64,000 bases of DNA from Gulosibacter chungangensis (GTDB lineage Bacteria > Actinomycetota > Actinomycetes > Actinomycetales > Microbacteriaceae), in NCBI RefSeq assembly GCF_008831155.1, contig NZ_WBKB01000001.1:682001-746000 (forward strand). The letters run 5' to 3'. How positions within the stretch are numbered: position 1 is the first letter of the stretch; every line of letters starts with the position of its first letter. Under the pieces are notes generated by a model. It was given only the letters and a program-made list of their open reading frames with translations, ran no database searches and had not been told where the DNA came from. Positions 44,778 through 52,767 of the stretch are shown piece after piece. Position numbers and translations under genes: made by a program.

Positions 44778-45659
44778 ATGGCACGCATTACAAAGGCGCT
44801 GGCGGCTGCTGGCGCGCTTGCGCTCATCGGTAGCTTGGCCGCCTGCTCGGGTGGCTCGAGCGACGGCGGCGAGACCGGCGAAACCATCAAGCTCGGCGTC
44901 GTTGGCGCCTCGGAGCCGTACTGGGCCGTATTCGAAGAGGCCGTCGAAGCTGAGGGCATTGACCTCGAAATCGTCGACTTCGGTGACTACAACCAGCCGA
45001 ACCCCGCTCTGAGCGCCGGCGAACTCGACATCAACCAGTTCCAGCACATCATCTACCTCGCCGAGCACAACAACGCGACCGGTGACACCCTCACCGTGAT
45101 CGGCTCGACCGCGATCTACCCGCTGGGCCTCTACTCCTCGAAGTACGACTCGGTGGATGACATCCCCGAGGGCGGCGTCGTCGGTGTTCCCAATGACACC
45201 ACCAACCAGGCTCGCGGGCTGCTCGTCCTGCAGTCGGCCGGACTGATCTCGCTCGCGGACGGCGGTAGCCCCTACTCGACCCTCGACGACATCATCGCGG
45301 ACGAGTCCAAGGTGACGGTCCAGGCTTTCAACGCCGACCTCATCCCCGCTTCGCTGCCCGACCTTGACGCCGGCATCATCAACAACGACTTCGTGGCAGA
45401 CGCTGGCCTCACCGCCGAAGACGCGATCGCACAGGATGACCCGAACGACCCCGCATCCTTCGGCTACGTCAACGTCTTCGCGGTACGCGAGGAAGACAAG
45501 ACCAACGAGACGCTCCTGAAGCTGGTGGAGATCTACCAGACCAATGAAGACGTCCAGGCGGGTGCCCTTGAGGCCTCGGGCGGCACGGCCGTGATGCTCG
45601 TAATCCCCGCCGAGGAACTTCAGGCTTCGCTCGCCGAAGTTCAGGAAGCACAGCCCTAA
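44778..45659 (+). CDS. metQ: Methionine-binding lipoprotein
   Basis: The 293-residue protein has a lipoprotein signal ending in LAACSGG near residue 23 and the NlpA/MetQ fold: EIVDFGDYNQPNPAL, DINQFQHIIYL, the VPNDTTNQARGL ligand region, and a closing NNDFVADAG. It captures D/L-methionine for the MetNI importer. The ATG follows GAGAGGAA. The ABC genes follow after a 149-base gap containing a strong hairpin. No SAM riboswitch was recognised upstream. Confidence 0.92.
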   Translation: MARITKALAAAGALALIGSLAACSGGSSDGGETGETIKLGVVGASEPYWAVFEEAVEAEGIDLEIVDFGDYNQPNPALSAGELDINQFQHIIYLAEHNNATGDTLTVIGSTAIYPLGLYSSKYDSVDDIPEGGVVGVPNDTTNQARGLLVLQSAGLISLADGGSPYSTLDDIIADESKVTVQAFNADLIPASLPDLDAGIINNDFVADAGLTAEDAIAQDDPNDPASFGYVNVFAVREEDKTNETLLKLVEIYQTNEDVQAGALEASGGTAVMLVIPAEELQASLAEVQEAQP

Positions 45660-45681
45660 GCCCAAACTGACAGGCAATTCG

Positions 45682-45719
45682 CTTGTCGCTTGGGAATATC
45701 CCTTGTCGCTCGGCAATAC
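45682..45719. repeat. Short direct repeat after metQ
   Basis: Two 18-base units beginning CTTGTCGCT lie 20 bases apart with about four differences, directly after the metQ stop. The function is unknown. Confidence 0.55.
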
Positions 45720-45721
45720 TA

Positions 45722-45758
45722 GACACGCACCCGGTTACCGTCGGTACCGGGTGCGTGT
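45722..45758. terminator. Strong hairpin between metQ and metN
   Basis: GACACGCACCCGGT and its inverse form a 14-base stem with further inner pairing. No T-run follows, so it may be a partial terminator or RNA-stabilising element that lets metQ be made in excess over metNI. Confidence 0.6.
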
Positions 45759-45808
45759 CACGTTAGCGGCCGCTGGCCAGCGCTGAGTAGGCACGGAAAG
45801 GAACGCAA

Positions 45809-46852
45809 ATGGCAATGATTTCAATGCGCGATGTGGTGAAGGAATATCCCTCCGCCAAACGCGGCGGAGATCCGATCCGTGCGGTGGATGGTGTCTCGCT
45901 CGACATCAATCCGGGCGATATCTTCGGCGTAATTGGCTATTCGGGGGCCGGAAAATCCACCCTGGTGCGGCTGATTAACGCGCTCGAACCATCCACTTCG
46001 GGTGTGATCGAAGTCGATGGCACCGACATCACCCAGCTCTCCGAATCGCGACTGCAGAAGGTTCGCACCGACATTGGGATGATCTTCCAGCAGTTCAACC
46101 TCTTCAACTCGCGCAATGTCGCGGCGAACGTTGCGTTCCCGCTCAACGTCGCGAACTACCCGAAAGAGAACCGGGCCGCGCGGGTCAAGGAACTGCTCGA
46201 CTTCGTGGGCCTCGCCGACAAGGCTCGCGCCTACCCCGATCAGCTCTCGGGCGGCCAGAAGCAGCGTGTGGGCATCGCCCGGGCGCTATCCACCTCCCCA
46301 AAGATCCTGCTTGCCGACGAGTCGACTTCGGCGCTCGACCCGCAAACCACCTCAGACGTCCTCGACCTCCTCGAGCGAGTGAATCGCGAACTCGGCGTCA
46401 CGATCGTCGTCATTACCCACGAGATGGATGTGATCAAGCGCATCGCATCCCACGTCGCGGTAATGGAAAAGGGCAAGGTGGTCGAGCAGGGCGAGGTCTT
46501 CGATATCTTCTCGAAACCCCAGCATCCCGCGACCCAGCGCTTTGTCTCGACGATCATCCCCGGCATCCCGGGCGACCGCGAGCTCGCTGACCTCCGCTCC
46601 CGTCATACCGGATTGCTCGCCACGGTAACCGTGAACGATGAGCAGACCGCACAGCACGAGGTGCTGCGACGGCTGCTGGCCTCGGGTGCGAACGCGCAGC
46701 TCGTCTACGGCGGTATGAATGAGGTTTCGGGCCGCTCCTTCGGGCACCTCACTTTTGAACTGACCGGCGAGGATGCACAGATTCGCGAGTCGCTCGCACA
46801 GGTTTCGCAGATTGCCAGCGTAACGACGCTCGAGGGGGCGAACCGCGCATGA
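45809..46852 (+). CDS. metN: Methionine ABC transporter ATPase
   Basis: The 347-residue ATPase has Walker A GYSGAGKST near residue 45, Q-loop MIFQQFNLF, signature LSGGQKQRVGIARAL, Walker B ILLADESTSALD, and H-loop VITHEMDV. A C-terminal NIL domain (about residues 270-345), which mediates methionine trans-inhibition in the family, follows. The ATG follows GGAAAGGAA. It overlaps metI by 4 bases. Confidence 0.95.
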   Translation: MAMISMRDVVKEYPSAKRGGDPIRAVDGVSLDINPGDIFGVIGYSGAGKSTLVRLINALEPSTSGVIEVDGTDITQLSESRLQKVRTDIGMIFQQFNLFNSRNVAANVAFPLNVANYPKENRAARVKELLDFVGLADKARAYPDQLSGGQKQRVGIARALSTSPKILLADESTSALDPQTTSDVLDLLERVNRELGVTIVVITHEMDVIKRIASHVAVMEKGKVVEQGEVFDIFSKPQHPATQRFVSTIIPGIPGDRELADLRSRHTGLLATVTVNDEQTAQHEVLRRLLASGANAQLVYGGMNEVSGRSFGHLTFELTGEDAQIRESLAQVSQIASVTTLEGANRA

Positions 46853-47520
46853 ACGATCAGATTGACCGCCTCATTGACCTGCTGCCGAAGCTGCCGGGGG
46901 AGCTGGCGACCACGCTCATGCTGGTCGCGATGGCGATGCTGCTCGGCGGCATCCTCGGGCTCATTCTCGGCGTCGCGCTCTACGCGACCAGGCCCGGGAA
47001 CATCCTCGAGAACAAATTCATCTTCAACATCCTGAACGTGATCGTGAATATCTTTCGACCGATCCCGTTCATCATCTTACTCGCCGCACTGCAGCCCTTC
47101 GCGAGAGCCATCATCGGTATCGGTATCGGTAACCAGATGGCGATCTTCGCGATGACCTTCGCCGCGACCTTCGGTATCTCGAGGCTCGTTGAGCAGGGGC
47201 TCGTGACAGTGCCTCCCGGAGTCGTCGAAGCCGCGCGCGCGAGCGGTGCGGGGCGTTTCAGGACGCTGCTGACGGTGGTAATTCCCGAGGGCCTCGGCCC
47301 GCTGATTCTTGGCTACACCTACGCCTTTGTTGCCGTCATCGACATGTCGGCGGTGGCCGGCTACGTGGGTGGTGAGGGTCTCGGTAACTTCGCGATCCAA
47401 TGGGGCTATCGCCAATTCAACCCCTGGGTCACGTGGACCGCCGTGATCATCATCATCATTCTGGTGCAGGTGGTGCAGTTCCTCGGGAACTGGCTGGCCC
47501 GCAAGGCGATGCGTCGCTAG
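46849..47520 (+). CDS. metI: Methionine ABC transporter permease
   Basis: The 223-residue permease has five membrane segments and the EAA-type loop around VEAARASGAGRFRTLLTVVIPEGLG, which docks MetN. The segments VIDMSAVAGYVGGEGLGNFAI and WGYRQFNPWVTW are typical for MetI. With MetQ and MetN it forms the high-affinity methionine importer. Confidence 0.95.
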   Translation: MNDQIDRLIDLLPKLPGELATTLMLVAMAMLLGGILGLILGVALYATRPGNILENKFIFNILNVIVNIFRPIPFIILLAALQPFARAIIGIGIGNQMAIFAMTFAATFGISRLVEQGLVTVPPGVVEAARASGAGRFRTLLTVVIPEGLGPLILGYTYAFVAVIDMSAVAGYVGGEGLGNFAIQWGYRQFNPWVTWTAVIIIIILVQVVQFLGNWLARKAMRR

Positions 47521-47626
47521 CTGCGTGGTCGCTTTGGCGAGGCGCTGCCGATAGAGCAACTGCGCAGGTAGCGGCGGCGTAGACTATTGCAATTGTCCAT
47601 CTGTCTGTTCGCCGAAAGGAGTCGAA

Positions 47627-48100
47627 TTGAGATTCCGTGTCGGCGCCTACGGCGTGATTGTGCGCGATAAGCAAATCTTGCTTGCACATTGGAACGCGCG
47701 CGGACGCTCGGGATGGACGCTGCCCGGCGGCGGTGTGGAGGCGGGGGAGGATCCCTACGATGCCGCGATCCGCGAGATTCGCGAAGAGACCGGCTACGAG
47801 GCCGCGATCGACCAGATGCTCGGTGTCGATTCGATCGTGGTCAACGCGCGTAACCGTCGCCGCGCCGGAAAGCCCGGGGAGGCGCCGCTACAGAATGTGC
47901 GGATCGTTTACCTCGCGAGCATCACCGGGGGAGAGCTGCGCAGCGAAGTCGGCGGCACCACCGACGAAGCGAAGTGGTTTGACCTCTCGGAAGTGAAGAC
48001 CCTGCAGACGGTGTCGCTCGTCCGGGTCGCGATGCGGCTCTACCATGAGCGTCCGCGCAACGGCCACCTCGAAAAGCTTTCCAAGCGCAAAGGCAACTAG
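47627..48100 (+). CDS. NUDIX hydrolase
   Basis: The 157-residue protein has a complete Nudix box: GGGVEAGEDPYDAAIREIRE, immediately followed by ETGYEA, matching G-x5-E-x7-R-E-U-x-E-E-x-G-U. It hydrolyses a nucleoside diphosphate linked to another group; the substrate is not predictable. The TTG start is supported by GAAAGGAG six bases upstream. Repeat DNA follows the gene. Confidence 0.88.
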   Translation: MRFRVGAYGVIVRDKQILLAHWNARGRSGWTLPGGGVEAGEDPYDAAIREIREETGYEAAIDQMLGVDSIVVNARNRRRAGKPGEAPLQNVRIVYLASITGGELRSEVGGTTDEAKWFDLSEVKTLQTVSLVRVAMRLYHERPRNGHLEKLSKRKGN

Positions 48101-48186
48101 CGCGCGCTGCACGCCGCACATCCGCTCGTTCACCGAGTACTACCACCTTCGATCACCGAGTAGGGCGTAGCCCGTATCGAGGTGTT

Positions 48187-48228
48187 CCCGCACGTTTCGA
48201 TACGCTTCGCTACTCAACGGGCGGGAAG
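48187..48228. repeat. 42-bp direct repeat, copy 1
   Basis: The unit starts CCCGCACGTTTCGATACGC and ends GGGCGGGAAG, and recurs at 48520-48561 with one mismatch. Just upstream (about 48150-48175) an inverted partial copy (GAGTAG...GTATCGA) lets the left copy form a hairpin. Confidence 0.85.
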
Positions 48229-48290
48229 GGGTACGTTTCGCTACTCAATCAGCGGGGAAGAACGCGCTGCGCTACTCAACGCTCTTCAGA

Positions 48291-48506
48291 GACTCGTCAA
48301 CGGATGCTGTTGTTGGTGGCCGTGGCCGCATCGAGTGACGAGTTGGCGGGCCACTCGTCCGAGATTCGTCGATGGATGCTGTGGTTGGTGGCTGCGGCAG
48401 CATCTGGTGACGAGTTAGCGGGCGTCTGTTTGGGGACTCGTCGATGGATGCTGTTTTGGGTGGCGGTGGCAGCGTTTGGTGACGAGTTAGTGCGTGGCTG
48501 CTTGGT
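48291..48506. repeat. 72-bp tandem repeat, three copies
   Basis: Units start at 48291, 48363 and 48435, each with GATTCGTC/GACTCGTC, GGATGCTG, GGTGGC and GTGACGAGTT at the same places. The period is exactly 72 bases, a multiple of 3, so both strands carry repetitive open frames, but none has a convincing start or motif. The array lies between the two 42-bp repeats. Confidence 0.85.
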
Positions 48507-48519
48507 GGGAGGAAGCGCG

Positions 48520-48561
48520 CCCGCACGTTTCGATACGCTCCGCTACTCAACGGGCGGGAAG
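48520..48561. repeat. 42-bp direct repeat, copy 2
   Basis: It is identical to 48187-48228 except for one base, in the same orientation, and closes the repeat cassette that holds the 72-bp array. Confidence 0.85.
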
Positions 48562-48564
48562 AAA

Positions 48565-48602
48565 AAGGATGCGTGGCCCGGGGAGCCGGGGCACGCATCC
48601 TT
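48565..48602 (-). terminator. Rho-independent terminator of the 48617 gene
   Basis: AAGGATGCGTG and CACGCATCCTT arms with inner CCGG pairing form a strong stem. Read on the minus strand, the stem is followed by CTTTTTCTT, 15 bases after the stop of the minus-strand gene. Confidence 0.8.
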
Positions 48603-48616
48603 CTCGCTAAAGCTGT

Positions 48617-49219
48617 TTAGTTGTTGCGGGTGACGGTCTCAACGGGAGCGTCGAGCTCTTCGTCGGCGATCCAGAGGTCGTCGTCCGCGCGGAAGGTCTG
48701 CCACAGCGCATAGCCAATGGCGGCGAGCGCAGCAACGCCCGCACCGATGGCGAACCAGCCGCCAACGCCGATGCCGGACTTCTTCTGCTTCTTCTGCTCC
48801 TTGGCGATCTGCTTCTGCAGTTCCTCCACGCGCTTCACCGCTTCCTTAGCGATGCTCTCGCCGCGGGACTGCACCTGCTGTACCGTCTTGTTCGAGTCAA
48901 CGAACTCGCGCACGGCACCGGTGACATTGCCGCCTGCCTGAGCAATTGCGGGAAGGACATTGCGCTGCAGGGCCGACTCGGCCTTGTGGAGTGCCGAACG
49001 ACCCGACTCGACACCGCGCTCAAACGCGGGGCGGACGTTCTCAACGTTCTTGCGGATTGCGGGGAGCACCTCGGCGTCCGCGTAGTCACGGGCTGACTCA
49101 ACACCGCGGCTACCGAGGTCGCGGGCCTTGGCGAGCACTTCCTGCTGGTCGCCCCAAAGTCGGTCTGCGTCTCGGCGGAGACGTTCGAGCTTGCGCTTGT
49201 TCTTCCTGGACAGTGCCAT
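48617..49219 (-). CDS. Helical protein with one C-terminal membrane segment
   Basis: The 200-residue protein has a basic N-terminus (MALSRKNKRKLERLRRDADR), a long amphipathic helical body suited to coiled coils, a Lys-rich patch (AKEQKKQKKSG), and one membrane segment, GGWFAIGAGVAALAAIGYAL, near residues 150-170. An acidic tail follows. It resembles hypothetical proteins next to the cyclophilin gene in Microbacteriaceae; the function is unknown. Orientation suggests a cytosolic or extracellular helical stalk anchored at the C-terminus. Confidence 0.75.
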   Translation of the reverse strand: MALSRKNKRKLERLRRDADRLWGDQQEVLAKARDLGSRGVESARDYADAEVLPAIRKNVENVRPAFERGVESGRSALHKAESALQRNVLPAIAQAGGNVTGAVREFVDSNKTVQQVQSRGESIAKEAVKRVEELQKQIAKEQKKQKKSGIGVGGWFAIGAGVAALAAIGYALWQTFRADDDLWIADEELDAPVETVTRNN

Positions 49220-49352
49220 TACTTCCTCCGGCGATAAATCGAATTTGCGAGGTACGACTCCTTATCTTGTCACGGCGCCGTCCGCGAATCCTGAAACTCG
49301 CCTGCAGTGAAATCTGGGGGATGTGTCGCCAGGCTGTGCTTGGATAAGCGGT

Positions 49353-49895
49353 ATGAGTAATGCGACTGCAGTCATGACCCTGCACACCAACAAGGGCGAC
49401 ATCAAGCTCAACCTCTTCGGAAACCACGCGCCGAACACCGTGAAGATCATCACGGGCCTGGCAACGGGTGAACTCGAGTGGACTGACCCGCAGACGGGTG
49501 AGAAGAAGGAGAACACTCCCTTCTATAGCGGTGTCGTCTTCCACCGCATCATCCGCGACTTCATGCTGCAGGGTGGTGACCGCACCGGCACCGGTTCGGG
49601 CGGCCCGGGCTTCGTCTTCGATGACGAGATCCACCCGGAGCTGAACTTCAACGAGCCTTATGTCCTCGCCATGGCAAATGCCGGCAAGATGGCTGGCCGC
49701 GGCACCAACGGCTCGCAGTTCTTCATCACCACCGCGAACACCAGCTGGCTCGTGGGTAAGCACACCATCTTCGGTGAAGTTGCTGACGAGGATTCGAAGC
49801 GCGTGGTCGACGCCATTGAGGGTCTAGAGACCGATGGCCGTGACCGTCCGCTCGAGGACGTCGTCATCGAGTCGGTTGACGTCGAGCAGCTCTAG
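49353..49895 (+). CDS. Cyclophilin-type peptidyl-prolyl isomerase
   Basis: The 180-residue cytosolic cyclophilin has YSGVVFHRIIRDFMLQGGDR (catalytic Arg region), GSQFFITT and HTIFGEV. It speeds cis-trans proline isomerisation. The start is the ATG giving MSNATAV; no strong ribosome site precedes it. In actinobacteria this gene (ppiA in mycobacteria) sits beside a rhomboid gene near the origin, as here. Confidence 0.94.
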   Translation: MSNATAVMTLHTNKGDIKLNLFGNHAPNTVKIITGLATGELEWTDPQTGEKKENTPFYSGVVFHRIIRDFMLQGGDRTGTGSGGPGFVFDDEIHPELNFNEPYVLAMANAGKMAGRGTNGSQFFITTANTSWLVGKHTIFGEVADEDSKRVVDAIEGLETDGRDRPLEDVVIESVDVEQL

Positions 49896-49923
49896 TTCCA
49901 ACTCAAGGTTCATACAACACAAC

Positions 49924-50820
49924 ATGACGACCCCGACCGGCCAGGTCCGCGACTCGAACAACTACTGTTACCGCCACCCCAAACGGCAAAGTTTCGTGCT
50001 TTGCCAGCGCTGTGGCCGCACGATTTGTCCCGAGTGCCAGACCCAGGCGCCGGTCGGGGTCATCTGTCCCACTTGCATTCAAGAGAGCAAGACGCGCGTC
50101 AAGAGCCAGAGGCCGAAACGCACGCTCGCGTCCCGTGTGAGCAGTTCGCGTTTCTTCGGCGGCGACTCTCCGGTCACCTACACGCTGCTCGGCATCATGG
50201 CCGTGATGGGCTTGCTGCAATGGCTCACCCGGCAGCTGGGGACGCCGGTCATCGACTTCCTCTTTACCTATTCGCCGCAGTACACCGATATGCAGCACCA
50301 CACGGCATCCGGGGTGGTCGCTTTCGAGCCGTGGCGGATGCTTACCTCAGCTTTCCTACATGGCTCATTCATGCATTTCGCGATGAATGCCCTGACGCTG
50401 TGGATCTTCGGCCGCGCGCTTGAGCCGCTCCTAAACTCCGGCCGATTTTTGCTGCTGTGGCTCGTCTCCGCGCTCGGCGGCTCACTCGCGGTGGCGCTCA
50501 TCTCGCCCGATACCGCGGTGGTGGGTGCATCGGGCGCGATCTTTGGTCTCTTTGGTGCCTGGTTCGTCGTGTTGCGCAAACAACGCCAGGACGTAACCCC
50601 GATGTTTGTGCTGATCGGTATCAACGTCGTCTTGGCACTGTTCAATCCCGGAATCTCTTGGGAAGCACACCTCGGTGGTCTCATCATCGGTGCACTGTGC
50701 GGTTGGCTCACGGTCACCGACCTCTCGAAGGCGAACCGAGGCAAGCTCGGGATCTGGTTGCAGATCCTCGTCGGCGTAGTCTGTGTGGCACTGCCGCCAC
50801 TGATCGGGATCCTTCGTTAG
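49924..50820 (+). CDS. Rhomboid-family intramembrane serine protease
   Basis: The 298-residue protein has an N-terminal B-box-like zinc region with paired cysteines (residues 15-50: CYRH, CQRCG, CPEC, CPTC), then six membrane segments. The rhomboid catalytic pair is Ser in VVGASGAIFGLFG and His in WEAHLGGLIIG, and the HGSFMHFAMN motif precedes them. It cleaves membrane proteins within the bilayer; the substrate is unknown. The ATG at 49924 lies 28 bases after the cyclophilin stop. Confidence 0.93.
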   Translation: MTTPTGQVRDSNNYCYRHPKRQSFVLCQRCGRTICPECQTQAPVGVICPTCIQESKTRVKSQRPKRTLASRVSSSRFFGGDSPVTYTLLGIMAVMGLLQWLTRQLGTPVIDFLFTYSPQYTDMQHHTASGVVAFEPWRMLTSAFLHGSFMHFAMNALTLWIFGRALEPLLNSGRFLLLWLVSALGGSLAVALISPDTAVVGASGAIFGLFGAWFVVLRKQRQDVTPMFVLIGINVVLALFNPGISWEAHLGGLIIGALCGWLTVTDLSKANRGKLGIWLQILVGVVCVALPPLIGILR

Positions 50821-50951
50821 AGACGTTCGATTAGGGAGCGTCCACTAGGGTTGCATGGAGCCGTTCCCCGGCAACGGTGCGTGACTGCATGGTCGGGGCT
50901 CACGCATCCATTCTCGCAACGACCCCGCGCCTAATCCCCAAAAAATAACCC

Positions 50952-51066
50952 TGTGGATAGTTATCCACAGGGTTATTCACATCTGGGGAGAATTACACAC
51001 ATGTAATTACACAAGTGTTATTCACAATTGTGGAAAGTTATCCACAGAAGGGTGGGGTTATCCACA
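50952..51066. promoter_or_regulatory. Cluster of DnaA boxes
   Basis: TTATCCACA occurs at 50961, 51038 and 51058, and TTATTCACA at 50973 and 51018, all on the + strand. An inverse variant (TGTGGATAG) at 50952 abuts the first box. The stretch is A/T-rich for this genome and lies between convergent genes, so it is not a promoter. It could be an accessory or true origin element, or a DnaA-binding reservoir. Confidence 0.8.
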
Positions 51067-51075
51067 GATTTAGGG

Positions 51076-51669
51076 CTATTTCCAGTTCGTCATCATCAAG
51101 AATCCGACGAGCGCAATCCCGAAGCCGACGAGGATGTTCCAGTCGCCGAGTGCCTGCACGGGGAAGTAGCCCTGCGACAGGTAGTACACGATGATCCAGA
51201 CGAATCCGAGCAGCAGGAAGCCGAACATGATCGGCTTGAACCAGACCGGGTTCGCGTCCGAGGGTCGCTGCTTCTTGCCGGATGCACGCAGCTGCTCCTT
51301 CGTCATGCTCGCGCGCTTGGCTTCCTCAACTTGCAGCTTCTTGGCGTTACGCTTCGGCGTCGCCTTCCCCTTCTTCGGGGTCTTGCCCTTCGCCTTGGCA
51401 GCAATCTCCTTGGAGCGCTGGATGCGTTCCTTCTCCGAGAGAGCGGACTTCTTCACTGTCGCCGCGACCGGCTCGGCTTCGTCTTCAGCGTCTTCAGCGT
51501 CTTCAGCGTCTTCGAGTTCCGAGTCTTCGATGTCAGCGTCGGCAGTCAACTCTTCGGCGGCAGCCGTGTTGTCGCTGTTCTCGGTAGATTCGGTGGTGTC
51601 CACCTGCTCTTTGTCGAGAGTCTCGTCCGACTCGTTCTCGGCAGGGGTTGAGGCAGTCTCCTTGGGCAT
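51076..51669 (-). CDS. crgA: Cell division protein CrgA, N-terminally extended
   Basis: The 197-residue protein ends in the CrgA domain: NPVWFKPIMFGFLLLGFVWI and VQALGDWNILVGFGIALVGFLMM are its two membrane segments, in the last 75 residues. The first 120 residues are an unusual acidic then Lys-rich extension (repeats of E-D-A near residues 55-65 and KAKGKTPKKGKATPK), longer than the CrgA of streptomycetes and mycobacteria. CrgA helps coordinate septum formation with cell-wall synthesis. It is divergent from the sortase gene. Confidence 0.9.
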   Translation of the reverse strand: MPKETASTPAENESDETLDKEQVDTTESTENSDNTAAAEELTADADIEDSELEDAEDAEDAEDEAEPVAATVKKSALSEKERIQRSKEIAAKAKGKTPKKGKATPKRNAKKLQVEEAKRASMTKEQLRASGKKQRPSDANPVWFKPIMFGFLLLGFVWIIVYYLSQGYFPVQALGDWNILVGFGIALVGFLMMTNWK

Positions 51670-51699
51670 GGATTAAGTCTAGCCACATACAATGACCGC

Positions 51700-52512
51700 A
51701 TGACTGCACCCCAACACAGTAAGACTCGCATGCAAAGCGGTCGACGGGCAGCAGGGAAACGCCGGAAGAGGGTCACCTTCACCGGCGTTCTTGGCGAATT
51801 GCTCCTTACCGTTGGCGCATTGCTCTTGCTGTTTATTGGCTGGAAGTACTTCTACTTCGATGGCCTCGCTGGCAGCGCCCAAGACGAGGCTGGCGCCAAC
51901 CTGAGCCAACAGCTCGAAGAGCAATACCAAACTATTGACGAGCCAGAGCTTGACGAAAGCGGCATCCCGATCCGGCCGATGCCGGAGGGCGAAGGTCAGG
52001 AATTTGCGGTGCTCTACGTGCCGTCTTGGGAAGGTAACTTCTCGCGCACGATCGCGACCGGAACATCCTTCTATGGTGTGCTCGACCAATACGTGGGTGC
52101 CTATGAGAAGTCTGACCCGGTCGGTTCGGTGGGGAACTTCGTGATTGCCGGGCACCGCTGGGGTTACGGCTCTGCGTTCAAGGAAGTGCCCGACCTCTCG
52201 GTCGGTGACAACGTCTACATCGAGACGGTGGACGGTTGGTACGTGTACACCTACCGGTCGGGGGAGTACGTCATGCCCACCGAGGTTTCGGTGCTTGCCG
52301 GTGTGCCGCGATTCCCGGAGCTCCAGAGCGAAGACCGGGTGATGATCCTGCAGACCTGTAACCCGATCTACACGTCCTCGCTTGAGCGTCAGGTCGCCTA
52401 CACGGTGCTGGTCGACTTCGTGCCGCGCTCGGACGGGCCACCCGCCGAGATTGCCGACATCTTCGAAGAACGCAAGAACAATAACAATGGCGACACGGGC
52501 GGTGACCTCTAA
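51700..52512 (+). CDS. Class E sortase
   Basis: The 270-residue protein has an N-terminal cytosolic basic stretch, one membrane segment (ELLLTVGALLLLFIGW near residue 30-45), and a sortase domain with His in FVIAGHRWGYG near residue 150 and catalytic Cys in MILQTCNP near residue 216. Sortases of this class anchor proteins at the cell wall, often at LAxTG motifs. Its stop overlaps the start of a small membrane-protein gene (TAATG). It is typically found between crgA and pknB in actinobacteria. Confidence 0.92.
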   Translation: MTAPQHSKTRMQSGRRAAGKRRKRVTFTGVLGELLLTVGALLLLFIGWKYFYFDGLAGSAQDEAGANLSQQLEEQYQTIDEPELDESGIPIRPMPEGEGQEFAVLYVPSWEGNFSRTIATGTSFYGVLDQYVGAYEKSDPVGSVGNFVIAGHRWGYGSAFKEVPDLSVGDNVYIETVDGWYVYTYRSGEYVMPTEVSVLAGVPRFPELQSEDRVMILQTCNPIYTSSLERQVAYTVLVDFVPRSDGPPAEIADIFEERKNNNNGDTGGDL

Positions 52513-52691
52513 TGTACGGAGCTATTTGGCGTGCGATCCCCGGTCCCTGGCCGGTGAAATTGATCGTGTACTTGATCCTCATCGCCGCGGTACTGTACGC
52601 GCTCGTGGAGTGGGTATTCCCGTGGGTGGATGCGGAAATCGTGCTCCCCAACACTGAAGACATCACCGTCTCCATGGGGCTCGATACCTAA
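52512..52691 (+). CDS. 59-residue single-pass membrane protein coupled to the sortase
   Basis: The ATG shares its A with the sortase stop codon (TAATG). The product of 59 residues has one membrane segment, VKLIVYLILIAAVLYALVEW, near residues 15-34, followed by VFPWVDAEIVLPNTEDITV. Short proteins of this shape follow the class E sortase gene in related genomes. It is likely translated by coupling; the function is unknown, possibly sortase-associated. Confidence 0.8.
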   Translation: MYGAIWRAIPGPWPVKLIVYLILIAAVLYALVEWVFPWVDAEIVLPNTEDITVSMGLDT

Positions 52692-52708
52692 CGACGATAC
52701 TTAACGAC

Positions 52709-52748
52709 AAGGCCCGATCCCGAGGAATACACCTCGAGATCGGGCCTT
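52709..52748. terminator. Bidirectional terminator between sortase and pknB units
   Basis: Arms of 17 bases beginning AAGGCCCGATC pair with one mismatch around a 6-base loop. It separates convergent transcription units and ends with TT on one side and AA on the other. Confidence 0.75.
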
Positions 52749-52767
52749 ATGCGTTAGGGGTCGACCC

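Noticed and set aside
48272-48633. Open frames on both strands across the 72-bp tandem repeats
   Set aside because: They stay open because the period is a multiple of three; there is no ribosome site and no recognised domain, so the region is treated as repeat DNA.
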